Assembly: GCA_022767445.1 (NCBI GenBank)
Contig: JALENJ010000030.1
Coordinates: forward strand, 1-37,057
Direction: 5' to 3'
Length of the DNA: 37,057 nucleotides
Origin: Erysipelotrichaceae bacterium
Lineage (GTDB): Bacteria; Bacillota_I; Bacilli_A; Erysipelotrichales; Erysipelotrichaceae
In this document: in pieces, positions 16,281-24,275 of the stretch
Layout: every line of letters starts with the position of its first letter
Position numbering within the stretch: the first letter of the stretch is position 1
Translations under genes and position numbers: made by a program
Notes under the pieces: generated by a model
Told to the model about the DNA's origin: nothing
What the model saw: only the letters and a program-made list of their open reading frames with translations
Databases searched by the model: none

Positions 16281-17352
16281 TTAAGTCGACGTGATCTTTT
16301 ACATTCTGATTGTGTTCTTCTAAAGTTTTTGCAAAGAATACTTCGCCTGTCTTTGTGTCTGCCACAAAGTAGAGGTAATCAGAAGGAATCGGATTCAATA
16401 CCGCTTCAAATACTTTCTCACCAGGATTCTCAATTGGTCCTGGAGGTAAGCCGCCATGTAGGTATGTGTTATATGGTGAATCGAATTCAGCATTCACTTC
16501 ACATGCTTGCCATGTGTCTGTTTGACGGTCAAAGTCGATTGCATAACAAACCGTGACGCTTGATTGTAACAACATATTTTGATTCAAACGATTGTAGAAT
16601 ACACCAGCGATTGTACGCAATGTAGTCTCATCGCCTCCACCCTCATATTGAACGATACTAGCAAGTGTATAGAGTTGATGAATGGATAATTGACTTCTTT
16701 CAATCGCATCTTTATTCATCTCATATACTACTTTTGTTTGATCTAACATCTTTAATGTTACATCTTGTGCAGTTGTATCTTTATAGAATTCATATGTGTT
16801 TGGGGCGATATACCCTTCAAGATAGATACGTACATTATCTTGGAACATCTCATCAGTAATAAATGGATATGTATCCTTTAAACTAGAAATCCACTCACGA
16901 TTATTCCATAGTGCTAATAAGTCATCGCTAGAAACATTCGTAACTTCTGAGATCTTTTGTGCAATATGCTTTGCCCAATCTCCTTCTGTTACCGTCACAC
17001 TTACCGTATCACTTGCGGCAGCTGCACTACTATTTAATGTCGTAAGAATCGTGTGTAGATCCATATTTTGATTTAAAGTAAATGTACCAGACTTAAAATC
17101 ACTGAGTTGATTGAAACGTACATATACTTTGGCAATATTCACATCACGAATTAAACCTTCTTGTTTAAGATTGGCTAAAATATCATTCGTCGTATCACCT
17201 GTATTGACGATAAATTCCACTTCAGATGATTCATTAGATACTGCTTTGATCGATGTACTGTAGTAGATATAAGAACCAACACAAGCAACCGCCAACAACA
17301 ATACTATCAACAGTGGAACAAGACTTCTCTTTTTTCTTCTGCCCTTTGTCAT
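16273..17352 (-). CDS. mltG: Endolytic murein transglycosylase MltG
   Basis: This 359-aa YceG-family lytic transglycosylase cleaves nascent peptidoglycan strands at the membrane. The start is the ATG at 17352, which overlaps the upstream stop as TAATG; an in-frame extension to 17406 is only the end of the DUF1292 gene in another frame. It has a basic N-terminus (KGRRKKR), one TM (about 11-30), a LysM-like region with GDTTNDI, then EGYIAPNTYEF, the catalytic segment LASIVQYEGGG (likely acid E237) with IAGVFYNRL, LLQSSVTVCYAI and YNTYLHGGLPPGPIENPG. Part of the alaS-ireB-ruvX-DUF1292-mltG cluster. Confidence 0.95.
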   Translation of the reverse strand: MTKGRRKKRSLVPLLIVLLLAVACVGSYIYYSTSIKAVSNESSEVEFIVNTGDTTNDILANLKQEGLIRDVNIAKVYVRFNQLSDFKSGTFTLNQNMDLHTILTTLNSSAAAASDTVSVTVTEGDWAKHIAQKISEVTNVSSDDLLALWNNREWISSLKDTYPFITDEMFQDNVRIYLEGYIAPNTYEFYKDTTAQDVTLKMLDQTKVVYEMNKDAIERSQLSIHQLYTLASIVQYEGGGDETTLRTIAGVFYNRLNQNMLLQSSVTVCYAIDFDRQTDTWQACEVNAEFDSPYNTYLHGGLPPGPIENPGEKVFEAVLNPIPSDYLYFVADTKTGEVFFAKTLEEHNQNVKDHVDLND

Positions 17353-17603
17353 TATGATTCCTCTTCCTCTAAAAATGCACCCAATACTTCTTGGCACATC
17401 TGCCATTCTTCTTCATCTTCAACTTCAACCATCTCACCATCTTCACCAAAGGAATATGCATATACATTTCCTTCGCTATCGTCTGGGATTGTAAATAGAA
17501 CATAGTTTTTCGTTTTATCTGCATTCTCAAACGTCAAGAGAATCTCTACTTCATGTTCATTTCCGTCATCATCTGTGATTGTCATCTTGTTATCATCCAA
17601 CAT
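17352..17603 (-). CDS. DUF1292 family protein (YrzB-like)
   Basis: This 83-aa highly acidic protein matches DUF1292: MTITDDDGNEHEVEILLTFE, YVLFTIPDD, NVYAYSF, then a Glu-rich tail ending LEEEES. In Bacillota it sits between ruvX and mltG, as here. Molecular function is unknown. An AGGGAG site 7-8 bp upstream supports the ATG at 17603. Its leader carries a hairpin with a T-run just downstream of ruvX, so its level may be lowered relative to ruvX. Confidence 0.9.
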   Translation of the reverse strand: MLDDNKMTITDDDGNEHEVEILLTFENADKTKNYVLFTIPDDSEGNVYAYSFGEDGEMVEVEDEEEWQMCQEVLGAFLEEEES

Positions 17604-17616
17604 ACTGATTTCTCCC

Positions 17617-17639
17617 TTAAAAAAGGCGTATAGCGCCTT
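17617..17639 (-). terminator. Intra-operon terminator/attenuator after ruvX
   Basis: A 6-bp stem AAGGCG/CGCCTT (17623-17628 with 17634-17639) includes the ruvX stop codon and is followed on the minus strand by six Ts, ending just before the DUF1292 ribosome site. The short stem suggests partial termination. Confidence 0.6.
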
Positions 17640-18057
17640 ACTTCACATTTCGATCTAGCCAAGTCTGTAAAATTTGTACAGCAGCTAATTGATCAATCTT
17701 TTTCTTACGTTTCTTTCGTGATAAATCTGCTTCTAACAAGATGCTTTCTGCCTCTACTGTTGTAAAGCGTTCATCTTGCATCTTAACAGGGATACCTGAT
17801 TCCTGTTGTAGTACTTCACCAAATTCTAAACAGATTTGCGCACGTGGTCCTACATCGTCATTGAGCAGTAGTGGAAGACCTAAGACAATAATATCTGGCT
17901 TCATTTGATCTACCACATCTAATACACGGTCAAGTGCAGTGTTGTAATCATCCGGTTTAAAGCGAATCGTTTCGATGGTACGGGCAATAAAGCCCGTATC
18001 ACTAAAACTAACTCCACATGTTACACTGCCTAAATCAAGACCTAAATATCGCGTCAT
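17638..18057 (-). CDS. ruvX: RuvX/YqgF-family RNase H-fold nuclease
   Basis: This 139-aa protein belongs to the family first proposed as Holliday-junction resolvases and shown in Escherichia coli to process the 5' end of pre-16S rRNA. Acidic active-site marks are LGLDLGSVTCGV (D8), IIVLGLPLLLND, QDERFTTVEAE and IDQLAAVQILQ. Length matches the family (about 138-145 aa). Its ATG directly follows the ireB TAA. Given the translation-linked neighbours, the rRNA-processing role is the likelier one. Confidence 0.94.
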   Translation of the reverse strand: MTRYLGLDLGSVTCGVSFSDTGFIARTIETIRFKPDDYNTALDRVLDVVDQMKPDIIVLGLPLLLNDDVGPRAQICLEFGEVLQQESGIPVKMQDERFTTVEAESILLEADLSRKKRKKKIDQLAAVQILQTWLDRNVK

Positions 18058-18324
18058 TTATTTGTTTGCCTCTAAGTAGAAACGTACAAGTTCTTCAATA
18101 ATCTCATGACGTTCTACAGATTGGATTAAACTTCTTGCGTTATTGTGCGATGAAATATAGGCAGGATCATCAGAAATTAAATATCCTGCAAGCTGATTAA
18201 TCGCATTATATCCTCTCTCATTTAAAGAAGATTCAACTTGTTTTAAAACTTCGTGGATTGTTTCGCGACGAATCTCCTCTGAATTAAAACTCATCGTCTC
18301 AGTCAAAGCATTTTGTTTCATCAT
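18058..18324 (-). CDS. ireB: IreB family regulatory phosphoprotein (DUF965)
   Basis: This 88-aa small protein is the substrate of the PASTA kinase IreK in Enterococcus and a negative regulator of cephalosporin tolerance. Conserved parts are [29 protein letters not shown] and [14 protein letters not shown]. Thr residues near the N-terminus (ALTETMSF) could be phosphorylated, as in enterococcal IreB. The ATG at 18324 is chosen because GGAGG lies about 8 bp upstream; the in-frame ATG at 18339 overlaps that site. It abuts ruvX. Confidence 0.93.
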   Translation of the reverse strand: MMKQNALTETMSFNSEEIRRETIHEVLKQVESSLNERGYNAINQLAGYLISDDPAYISSHNNARSLIQSVERHEIIEELVRFYLEANK

Positions 18325-18404
18325 TTTGACTACCTCCATCTATGTGAATATTTTATGTCAATTTCGTCAAAAAGTATAGGTTACAGCTCTAATTCCACAT
18401 GACA

Positions 18405-18440
18405 AAATGATGAAAAGATTGACATCAATCGATGTCAATC
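18405..18440 (-). terminator. Terminator of alaS
   Basis: A perfect 10-bp stem GATTGACATC/GATGTCAATC with a 4-nt loop (18417-18440) starts 8 bp after the alaS stop and is followed on the minus strand by a T-rich tract (TTTTCATCATTTT). Confidence 0.8.
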
Positions 18441-18447
18441 TCATTCA

Positions 18448-21087
18448 TTACGCATTCAATGTTTCTTTTACAAGTGATAATACGGCTTCTACCTTAGTAA
18501 TATCTTTACCACCAGCTTGGGCTAGATCCGGACGTCCGCCACCTTTACCACCTGTTAATTCGGCTGCTTTCTTGACGATATCGCCAGCCTTCTTACCCTT
18601 TTCAATCGCTGCTTTTGAGCTTGCGCATACAAATGTCAAGCGATCCTCAGCCGTATTGGATAAGAATACAAATCCATCTTTTAGCTTATTGCGTACTGTT
18701 TCCGCAAAGCTCTTTAAACTATTGGAATCAAATCCTTCTAGTGATAAGACAACACAGTTTAATCCGTTGATTTCCACTGCTTTTTCTAAAAAGCTATCTG
18801 CAGAGGATAATAAAGCTGCTTGTTTTTGTGCATTATTTTCCTTGCGTAGTTGTGCATTTTCTTCTTGTAATGCAAGTAATCTTTCTTTGAAACCTGTCCA
18901 AGATTGTTGTTTCAATAGTTTTGCACATTCTAATAAGTATGTCTCTGCTTCCTTGAAGTCGTTATACGCTTCCAGTTTTGTTTCTGATGTGATACGTCTT
19001 ACACCAGATCCGACGGATTCTTCAGAAACAATCTTGAATACACATAAGTCTGCAGTGTTATTGACATGTGTTCCACCACAGAACTCTTTGGAGAATTCTC
19101 CCATGGAAACAACACGTACGGTATCCCCATACTTTTCATCAAACAATGCTGTTGCACCTGAATTCTTAGCGGATTCAATATCCATCACTTCAGTCGTTAC
19201 TGGAATTGCTAATGCGATCTGTTCATTGACGAGCTTTTCAACTTGACGTAATTGTTCTTCTGTTGGTTTTTCAAAGTGTGTGAAGTCAAATCTTCCATAC
19301 TCTGGACAGTTATAGGAACCTGCTTGTGATACATGATCACCTAATACCTTCTTTAGTGCTGCTTGTAATAGGTGTAAGGAACTATGGTTTGCACGTGTTC
19401 TTTGACGTTTTGCGTAATCATACGCACCATTTAGAACATCGCCCTCTTTGATTGTTCCTTCTTCTACAACAATATGATGTAGTGGCTGTTTGTGTGGAGC
19501 CTTTTGTACATCTGTTACATTTGCCTTGAAAGTATCATTCCAAAGTGTACCTGTATCAGCGCACTGTCCACCACTTTCAGCGTAGAAACATGTTTCATCT
19601 AAGATGACATCACCCTCATCACTGATGGAATCAACACGTACTCCATCCTTGAATAAACCAATCACTTTTCCTTTGGATGTCGTATCTGTATAACCAGTAA
19701 ATACACTTTCTTGTGTAAAGTCCATTAGATCAGCAGATTGTCCATGCATAGATTGAATATTACCACGAGCTTGTCTTGCACGCTCTTTCTGCATGTTCAT
19801 CTCTTTGATGAAGCCTTCTTCATCAACAGAATATCCCTCTTCTTCGGCAATCTCTGTTGTAAGTTCCTTAGGATATCCATATGTATCATAGAGTTTAAAC
19901 ATTACCTCACCTGGTAATGTCTTTGTGTCCGCATGCTCTTTTAGAGCATCCTGTAATAGTGCTTCACCATTAGCAAGTGTCTTATGGAAGGACTCTTCTT
20001 CTTGTTTTACAAGTTTTTCAATCAAGCCAATCTTTTCTTGTAAGTATGGATAGTAGGAAATCATGTTGTCAGCCACTACCTTAACAAGCTTATACATGAA
20101 GGAACCCTCAATACCAAGCTTGATGCCATAACGCACTGCACGACGTAGTACACGGCGTAATACATAACCTCTACCCTCATTTGAAAACATTGCACCATCT
20201 GCTACCGCAAATGTAACTGTACGAATATGATCAGCAATCACACGGTATGCCATCTTGTATTCAGCTTGACTGTATGGGTATTTTGCAAACTTTTCAGTTG
20301 CGTGAATAATTGGTAAGAATAAGTCTGTATCAAAGTTTGTCTCGCCATCTTGAATCAAGCAAACCAAACGTTCAAGACCCATACCGGTATCGATGTTCTT
20401 CTGTGGAAGTTCCTTATACTCATGGCGAGATACCTCACCTGGTCGACAATCAAATTGAGAGAATACGATATTCCAAACTTCGATATAACGATCATTTTCG
20501 ATATCATCAAAGAATAGTTTTTCACCAATTCCTTCTGGATCATATTTCTCACCACGGTCATAATACAACTCTGTATCCGGTCCACCTGGGCCTCTGCCAA
20601 TCTCCCAGAAGTTATCTTCTGTACGACGGATGTGACTTGGTATCATACCAACTTTTATCCAGAGGTTATACGCATCTTCATCATCTGGATATACAGTGAC
20701 ATATAGACGTTTAGGATCAAATCCAATCCATTGTGGTGAGGTTAAAAACTCCCAAGCCCAAGTAATCGCTTCTGTTTTAAAGTAGTCACCAATTGAGAAG
20801 TTACCTAACATTTCAAAGAATGTATGGTGACGAGCAGTTCTACCAACATTTTCTATATCGTTGGTACGAATTGATTTCTGTGCATTACAGATACGGTTGG
20901 ATGCTGGCTTCTCTGATCCATCAAAATACTTCTTCAATGCGGATACACCAGCATTGATCCAAAGTAGCGTTGGATCATTATGTGGAATCAAACTAGCACC
21001 TGGTTCAATCATACATCCCTTGGATGCAAAGAAATCCAAGAATTTTTGTCTAACTTCATTACCACTTAATCTAAATTCATTTTCCAT
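18448..21087 (-). CDS. alaS: Alanyl-tRNA synthetase
   Basis: This 879-aa class II synthetase charges tRNA-Ala. The catalytic core begins KFLDFFASKGC, LIPHNDPTLLWINAGV, with motif 2 region RTARHHTFFEMLGNFS and motif 3 region DTGMGLERL. The editing domain carries the zinc-type motifs NHSSLHLL (HxxxH) and CGGTH, and the C-Ala region ends with GGKGGGRPDLAQAGG. The ATG at 21087 follows GGAGGAGATAAAG; 20 extra in-frame codons upstream lie inside the T-box terminator and are excluded. It is preceded by an alanine-type T-box and followed by its own terminator. Confidence 0.98.
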   Translation of the reverse strand: MENEFRLSGNEVRQKFLDFFASKGCMIEPGASLIPHNDPTLLWINAGVSALKKYFDGSEKPASNRICNAQKSIRTNDIENVGRTARHHTFFEMLGNFSIGDYFKTEAITWAWEFLTSPQWIGFDPKRLYVTVYPDDEDAYNLWIKVGMIPSHIRRTEDNFWEIGRGPGGPDTELYYDRGEKYDPEGIGEKLFFDDIENDRYIEVWNIVFSQFDCRPGEVSRHEYKELPQKNIDTGMGLERLVCLIQDGETNFDTDLFLPIIHATEKFAKYPYSQAEYKMAYRVIADHIRTVTFAVADGAMFSNEGRGYVLRRVLRRAVRYGIKLGIEGSFMYKLVKVVADNMISYYPYLQEKIGLIEKLVKQEEESFHKTLANGEALLQDALKEHADTKTLPGEVMFKLYDTYGYPKELTTEIAEEEGYSVDEEGFIKEMNMQKERARQARGNIQSMHGQSADLMDFTQESVFTGYTDTTSKGKVIGLFKDGVRVDSISDEGDVILDETCFYAESGGQCADTGTLWNDTFKANVTDVQKAPHKQPLHHIVVEEGTIKEGDVLNGAYDYAKRQRTRANHSSLHLLQAALKKVLGDHVSQAGSYNCPEYGRFDFTHFEKPTEEQLRQVEKLVNEQIALAIPVTTEVMDIESAKNSGATALFDEKYGDTVRVVSMGEFSKEFCGGTHVNNTADLCVFKIVSEESVGSGVRRITSETKLEAYNDFKEAETYLLECAKLLKQQSWTGFKERLLALQEENAQLRKENNAQKQAALLSSADSFLEKAVEINGLNCVVLSLEGFDSNSLKSFAETVRNKLKDGFVFLSNTAEDRLTFVCASSKAAIEKGKKAGDIVKKAAELTGGKGGGRPDLAQAGGKDITKVEAVLSLVKETLNA

Positions 21088-21103
21088 CTTTATCTCCTCC
21101 ATA

Positions 21104-21316
21104 TAAAAAACGTTCCCAAAAACAGGAACGTCATCACGCGGTACCATCCTGATTCATACAATAATGTATGCACCTTAATTGTCATTAACGCAGATTCACG
21201 TTGCGGATTAGGCACTCTGTTAAAGGAAGCTTCAATATCATTCGTGGTAGATTTTCACCAACCATCTACTCTCTAAGACATGAAAGATATTTACTTGCCC
21301 TTCGTCATCGATTTAC
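21104..21316 (-). promoter_or_regulatory. T-box riboswitch, tRNA-Ala responsive
   Basis: This leader senses uncharged tRNA-Ala. On the minus strand, Stem I carries an AGTA bulge (GAGAGTAGATGG) and a distal GGTTGGTGAAAA loop. The specifier is GCT (complement of 21228-21230) in GAAGCTTCC. The T-box itself is AGGATGGTACCGCG (21137-21150), whose UGGU pairs with the ACCA end of tRNA-Ala. The terminator is a 7-bp stem ACGTTCC/GGAACGT (21110-21131) followed by a T-run. The alaS ribosome site comes immediately after. Confidence 0.93.
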
Positions 21317-21322
21317 GTATGC

Positions 21323-21331
21323 ATTTTACCA
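21323..21331 (-). promoter_or_regulatory. Putative extended -10 promoter of alaS leader
   Basis: The minus strand reads TGGTAAAAT just upstream of the T-box Stem I, placing the transcript start near 21316. There is no good -35. Confidence 0.45.
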
Positions 21332-21397
21332 TTAAACACTCATAAAATAAAGACTATTCTGCATTTCACAATTTTATCACTTTTCGTTTTATTGCTA

Positions 21398-21425
21398 TTG
21401 ATTCTTTCATTTTCTCATGTATAAT
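21398..21425 (+). promoter_or_regulatory. Promoter of the ABC importer operon
   Basis: TTGATT (21398-21403), a 16-bp spacer, and a perfect TATAAT (21420-21425) lie 40 bp before the lipoprotein ATG. The gap between the divergent alaS leader and this promoter (21332-21397) is AT-rich with nothing else recognisable. Confidence 0.65.
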
Positions 21426-21464
21426 GAAAACATGTTTCTCAAAATGTAAAGGATGTAATATATT

Positions 21465-22427
21465 ATGAAAACAAAAATGAAACAAATGATTTTAGCAAGT
21501 GCAATGACCCTTGCATTAGGATGTTCTAACAACAATTCTACTGATACATCAGCGAAGTACAATGTCGGTGTCATACAGTTGGTACAACACCCTGCATTAG
21601 ATGTCGCAACACAGGGATTTACAGATGCCCTACAGGCAGAACTTGGCGATGATGTAAACATTTCTGTACAGGTAGCTGCTGGTGATTCATCCACCTGTAT
21701 TACAATCGCAAATAGCTATGTATCTGAAGGTGTCGATTTGATTATGGCAAACGCTACCCCTGCTCTACAAGCTGCTTCTTCCGCAACAAGTCAAATTCCA
21801 ATTCTAGGTACATCAGTAACTGAATATGGAACAGCACTTAGCTTAAAGGATTTTAACGGTACTGTCGGTGGAAATATCTCAGGAACAGCAGATTTACCAC
21901 CACTCGAACAACAAGCTGAACTATTTAAAGAACTATTACCAAATGCTAAAAACATTGGTATCCTATACTGCTCATCAGAGCCTAACTCTGTATACCAATC
22001 CAATATCGTACAAAAAGAGTTAGAAAAACTAGGATATAACGTAAAAGTATATACATTCTCAGATTCCAACGATGTTAGTGCAGTTACACAAACAGTATGT
22101 CAAGAAGTAGATGCGATTTATATCCCAACAGATAATACAGCCGCATCATGTGCTGAAGCTATCAACAACGTTGCTGAACCAGCTGGTGTTCCTATTATTG
22201 CTGGTGAGGAAAATATGTGTAATTTATGCGGTATCGCCACATTGAGTATTGACTACTACGAACTAGGTCAACTCACTGGTAAGATGGCTGCCGAAGTTCT
22301 AACTGGCAAGAAAAACATTTCAGATATGCCAATTCAATACTATGAGAATCCTGTTAAGAAATTCGATAAAGAACGTGCTGAAAAACTCGGCATCTCGATT
22401 CCTAGTGATTACACAGAAATTCAATAA
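21465..22427 (+). CDS. ABC transporter substrate-binding lipoprotein (ABC_sub_bind/TrpX type)
   Basis: This 320-aa extracellular solute receptor is lipid-anchored: a short signal peptide ends in the lipobox LALGC (Cys20), followed by an Asn/Ser/Thr-rich linker. The mature part is a periplasmic-binding-protein type I fold of the ABC_sub_bind family: NVGVIQLVQHPALD, QGFTDAL, GVDLIMANATPALQAA, IPILGTSVTEY, AIYIPTDNTAAS, and a CxxC in NMCNLCGIATLSIDYYELG. Related systems in streptococci import tryptophan (TrpXYZ), but the family is broad and the ligand here is not evident. No T-box or riboswitch precedes it. It is the first gene of an operon with permease and ATPase. Confidence 0.92.
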   Translation: MKTKMKQMILASAMTLALGCSNNNSTDTSAKYNVGVIQLVQHPALDVATQGFTDALQAELGDDVNISVQVAAGDSSTCITIANSYVSEGVDLIMANATPALQAASSATSQIPILGTSVTEYGTALSLKDFNGTVGGNISGTADLPPLEQQAELFKELLPNAKNIGILYCSSEPNSVYQSNIVQKELEKLGYNVKVYTFSDSNDVSAVTQTVCQEVDAIYIPTDNTAASCAEAINNVAEPAGVPIIAGEENMCNLCGIATLSIDYYELGQLTGKMAAEVLTGKKNISDMPIQYYENPVKKFDKERAEKLGISIPSDYTEIQ

Positions 22428-22443
22428 CTAACTTGAGGTATTT

Positions 22444-23409
22444 ATGACACTTTTACATATTCACTTCCTGCTTCAACTAAGCGACCTATTCAACGCTATG
22501 CCAAGTGGTATTGCCCAAGGTATCATCTGGGGTATTATGGCATTAGGGATATACATTACATTTAGAATCTTAAACATCGCTGATTTGACAGTAGATGGTT
22601 CATTTACCACAGGTGGTGCAGTAACTGTCATGTTGATACTTGCAGATGTCAATCCTTGGATTGCGATTCTCGTAGCTATGGTTGCCGGTTTACTTACTGG
22701 ACTTACGACTGGTTTACTACATACCAAGCTTGGTATACCAGCAATCCTTGCTGGTATCCTTACCCAATTTGCACTATTCTCTATCAATCTTGCGATTATG
22801 GGATTTTCTGCCAATAAAGCAATCGCAGTCAATCAATACACACTCGGACTTTCCTCACGTGATATCCTATCAAGTATACGCGTAGGACTGATTCTAGCCA
22901 TCATTATTATCGCAATACTATACTGGTATTTTGGTACACAACATGGCTCTGCCATCCGTGCAACCGGTAATAATCCAGAGATGTCCAAAGCGCAAGGAAT
23001 TAACATTGATACAATGAAGATCATTGGTCTTGGCTTATCGAATGCCCTAGTCGCTTTAAGCGGCGGTCTTATGGCACAATACCAAGGCTTTGCGGATGTC
23101 AATATGGGACGTGGTGCAATCGTCATCGGTTTGGCTGCTGTCATCATAGGCGAAGTACTCTGTGAAACTCTATTGAAAAAGAAACAAAACTTTGCGATAC
23201 GTCTATCCTTTGTTGTAACAGGTGGTATTATCTATTACCTAGTTGTCGTTATCGTATTATGGCTAAAGCTCAATTCAAATTTATTACGTCTATTTACTGC
23301 GATTATCGTCACGATATTCTTAGCGATACCTCATCTTCGTAATAAATCACAAAACTCTTTCAAGAAAGCTGGTAAGCTTTCCGCAAAACAGCATGTTACG
23401 GAGGTCTAG
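22444..23409 (+). CDS. ABC transporter permease (branched-chain-amino-acid-type, TrpY-like)
   Basis: This 321-aa multi-pass membrane protein is of the BPD_transp_2 type, with about 8-9 hydrophobic segments. Typical family features are GIAQGIIWGIMALGIYITFRILNIADLTVDGSF near the N-terminus and GSAIRATGNNPEMSKAQGINID in the cytoplasmic coupling region, then LSGGLMAQYQGFADVNMGRGAIVIGLA. A TTGAGG ribosome site sits 5 bp before the ATG, 16 bp after the lipoprotein stop. It forms the channel for the adjacent binding protein and ATPase. Confidence 0.92.
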   Translation: MTLLHIHFLLQLSDLFNAMPSGIAQGIIWGIMALGIYITFRILNIADLTVDGSFTTGGAVTVMLILADVNPWIAILVAMVAGLLTGLTTGLLHTKLGIPAILAGILTQFALFSINLAIMGFSANKAIAVNQYTLGLSSRDILSSIRVGLILAIIIIAILYWYFGTQHGSAIRATGNNPEMSKAQGINIDTMKIIGLGLSNALVALSGGLMAQYQGFADVNMGRGAIVIGLAAVIIGEVLCETLLKKKQNFAIRLSFVVTGGIIYYLVVVIVLWLKLNSNLLRLFTAIIVTIFLAIPHLRNKSQNSFKKAGKLSAKQHVTEV

Positions 23410-23412
23410 ATC

Positions 23413-24219
23413 ATGGGTAAAATGTTAGAACTTATCAATCTACACAAAGAATTCAACCGTGGCACAATCAATCAAAAGACCGCACTAGACCACATTAACC
23501 TAACCATCAATGACGGAGACTTCATCACTGTCATCGGTGGTAATGGCGCAGGTAAATCTACCATGTTAAATGCGATTGCGGGTGTTTGGCCTGTTGATGA
23601 AGGTTCTATCTTCATCGATGGATACGATGTTACAGGACTTCCTGATTTCAAACGTGCCAAGTGGATAGGAAGAGTCTTCCAAGATCCAATGACAGGTACT
23701 GCTGCTGATATGCAAATCCAAGAAAACTTAGCACTTGCTAGTAAACGTGGTAAACACCGCACTCTTTCTTGGAATGTCACAAAACAAGAAAAAGAATTCT
23801 ACAAAGAGCAGCTTAAATCATTGAATCTTGGCCTAGAAGATCGTATGAGTCAAAAAGTAGGTTTACTCTCCGGAGGACAAAGACAAGCCCTTACCCTTTT
23901 GATGGCATCACTTGTAAAACCAAAACTACTACTATTAGATGAACATACAGCAGCGCTGGATCCACAGACTGCTAAAAACGTATTACAGCTCACCAAACAA
24001 ATTGTAAAAACCAACAATTTAACTGCACTCATGGTTACACACAACATGAAAGATGCGATTGAAACAGGAAATCGATTGATCATGATGTTCAATGGAAAAA
24101 TCATCTTCGAAGTTGAAGGCGAAGATAAAAAGAAATTGACTGTAGAAGACTTGATGCATAAGTTTTCACAGGCAGCTGGTGAAGAATTTGTGGATGATGA
24201 ATCTTTACTATCTCGATAA
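23413..24219 (+). CDS. ABC transporter ATP-binding protein (importer, TrpZ-like)
   Basis: This 268-aa ATPase powers the upstream importer. Walker A GGNGAGKST is near residues 43-51, the Q-loop is in GRVFQDPMTGT, the signature LSGGQRQALTLL follows, then Walker B LLLLDEHTAALDP, D-loop and switch His VTHNMKDA. The start is 3 bp after the permease stop with a GGAGG site inside that gene's end. A strong terminator follows immediately, closing the three-gene operon. Confidence 0.94.
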   Translation: MGKMLELINLHKEFNRGTINQKTALDHINLTINDGDFITVIGGNGAGKSTMLNAIAGVWPVDEGSIFIDGYDVTGLPDFKRAKWIGRVFQDPMTGTAADMQIQENLALASKRGKHRTLSWNVTKQEKEFYKEQLKSLNLGLEDRMSQKVGLLSGGQRQALTLLMASLVKPKLLLLDEHTAALDPQTAKNVLQLTKQIVKTNNLTALMVTHNMKDAIETGNRLIMMFNGKIIFEVEGEDKKKLTVEDLMHKFSQAAGEEFVDDESLLSR

Positions 24220-24242
24220 AAGCTCATTTGAGCTTTTTTTAA
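24219..24242 (+). terminator. Terminator of the ABC importer operon
   Basis: AAGCTCA-TT-TGAGCTT (24220-24235) is followed by a run of Ts to 24240. It starts at the ATPase stop codon. Confidence 0.88.
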
Positions 24243-24275
24243 TTATATTGCATACTATTGTTGCGAGGTAAAACA

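Noticed and set aside
16273-17352. MltG lacking a catalytic Glu (VQYE where VEKE is common)
   Set aside because: The last Glu of the motif (E237) is kept. Other MltG proteins also vary at the first position, so loss of activity is not supported.
18407-19246. 279-codon plus-strand frame antisense to alaS
   Set aside because: It lies wholly opposite a certain gene, has no ribosome site, and its composition is that of a reversed coding frame. The same holds for the other antisense frames, for example within ackA, smc, the permease and the importer ATPase.
21088-21147. 20-codon N-terminal extension of alaS
   Set aside because: It runs through the T-box terminator stem and T-box core. The ATG after GGAGGAG is the true start.
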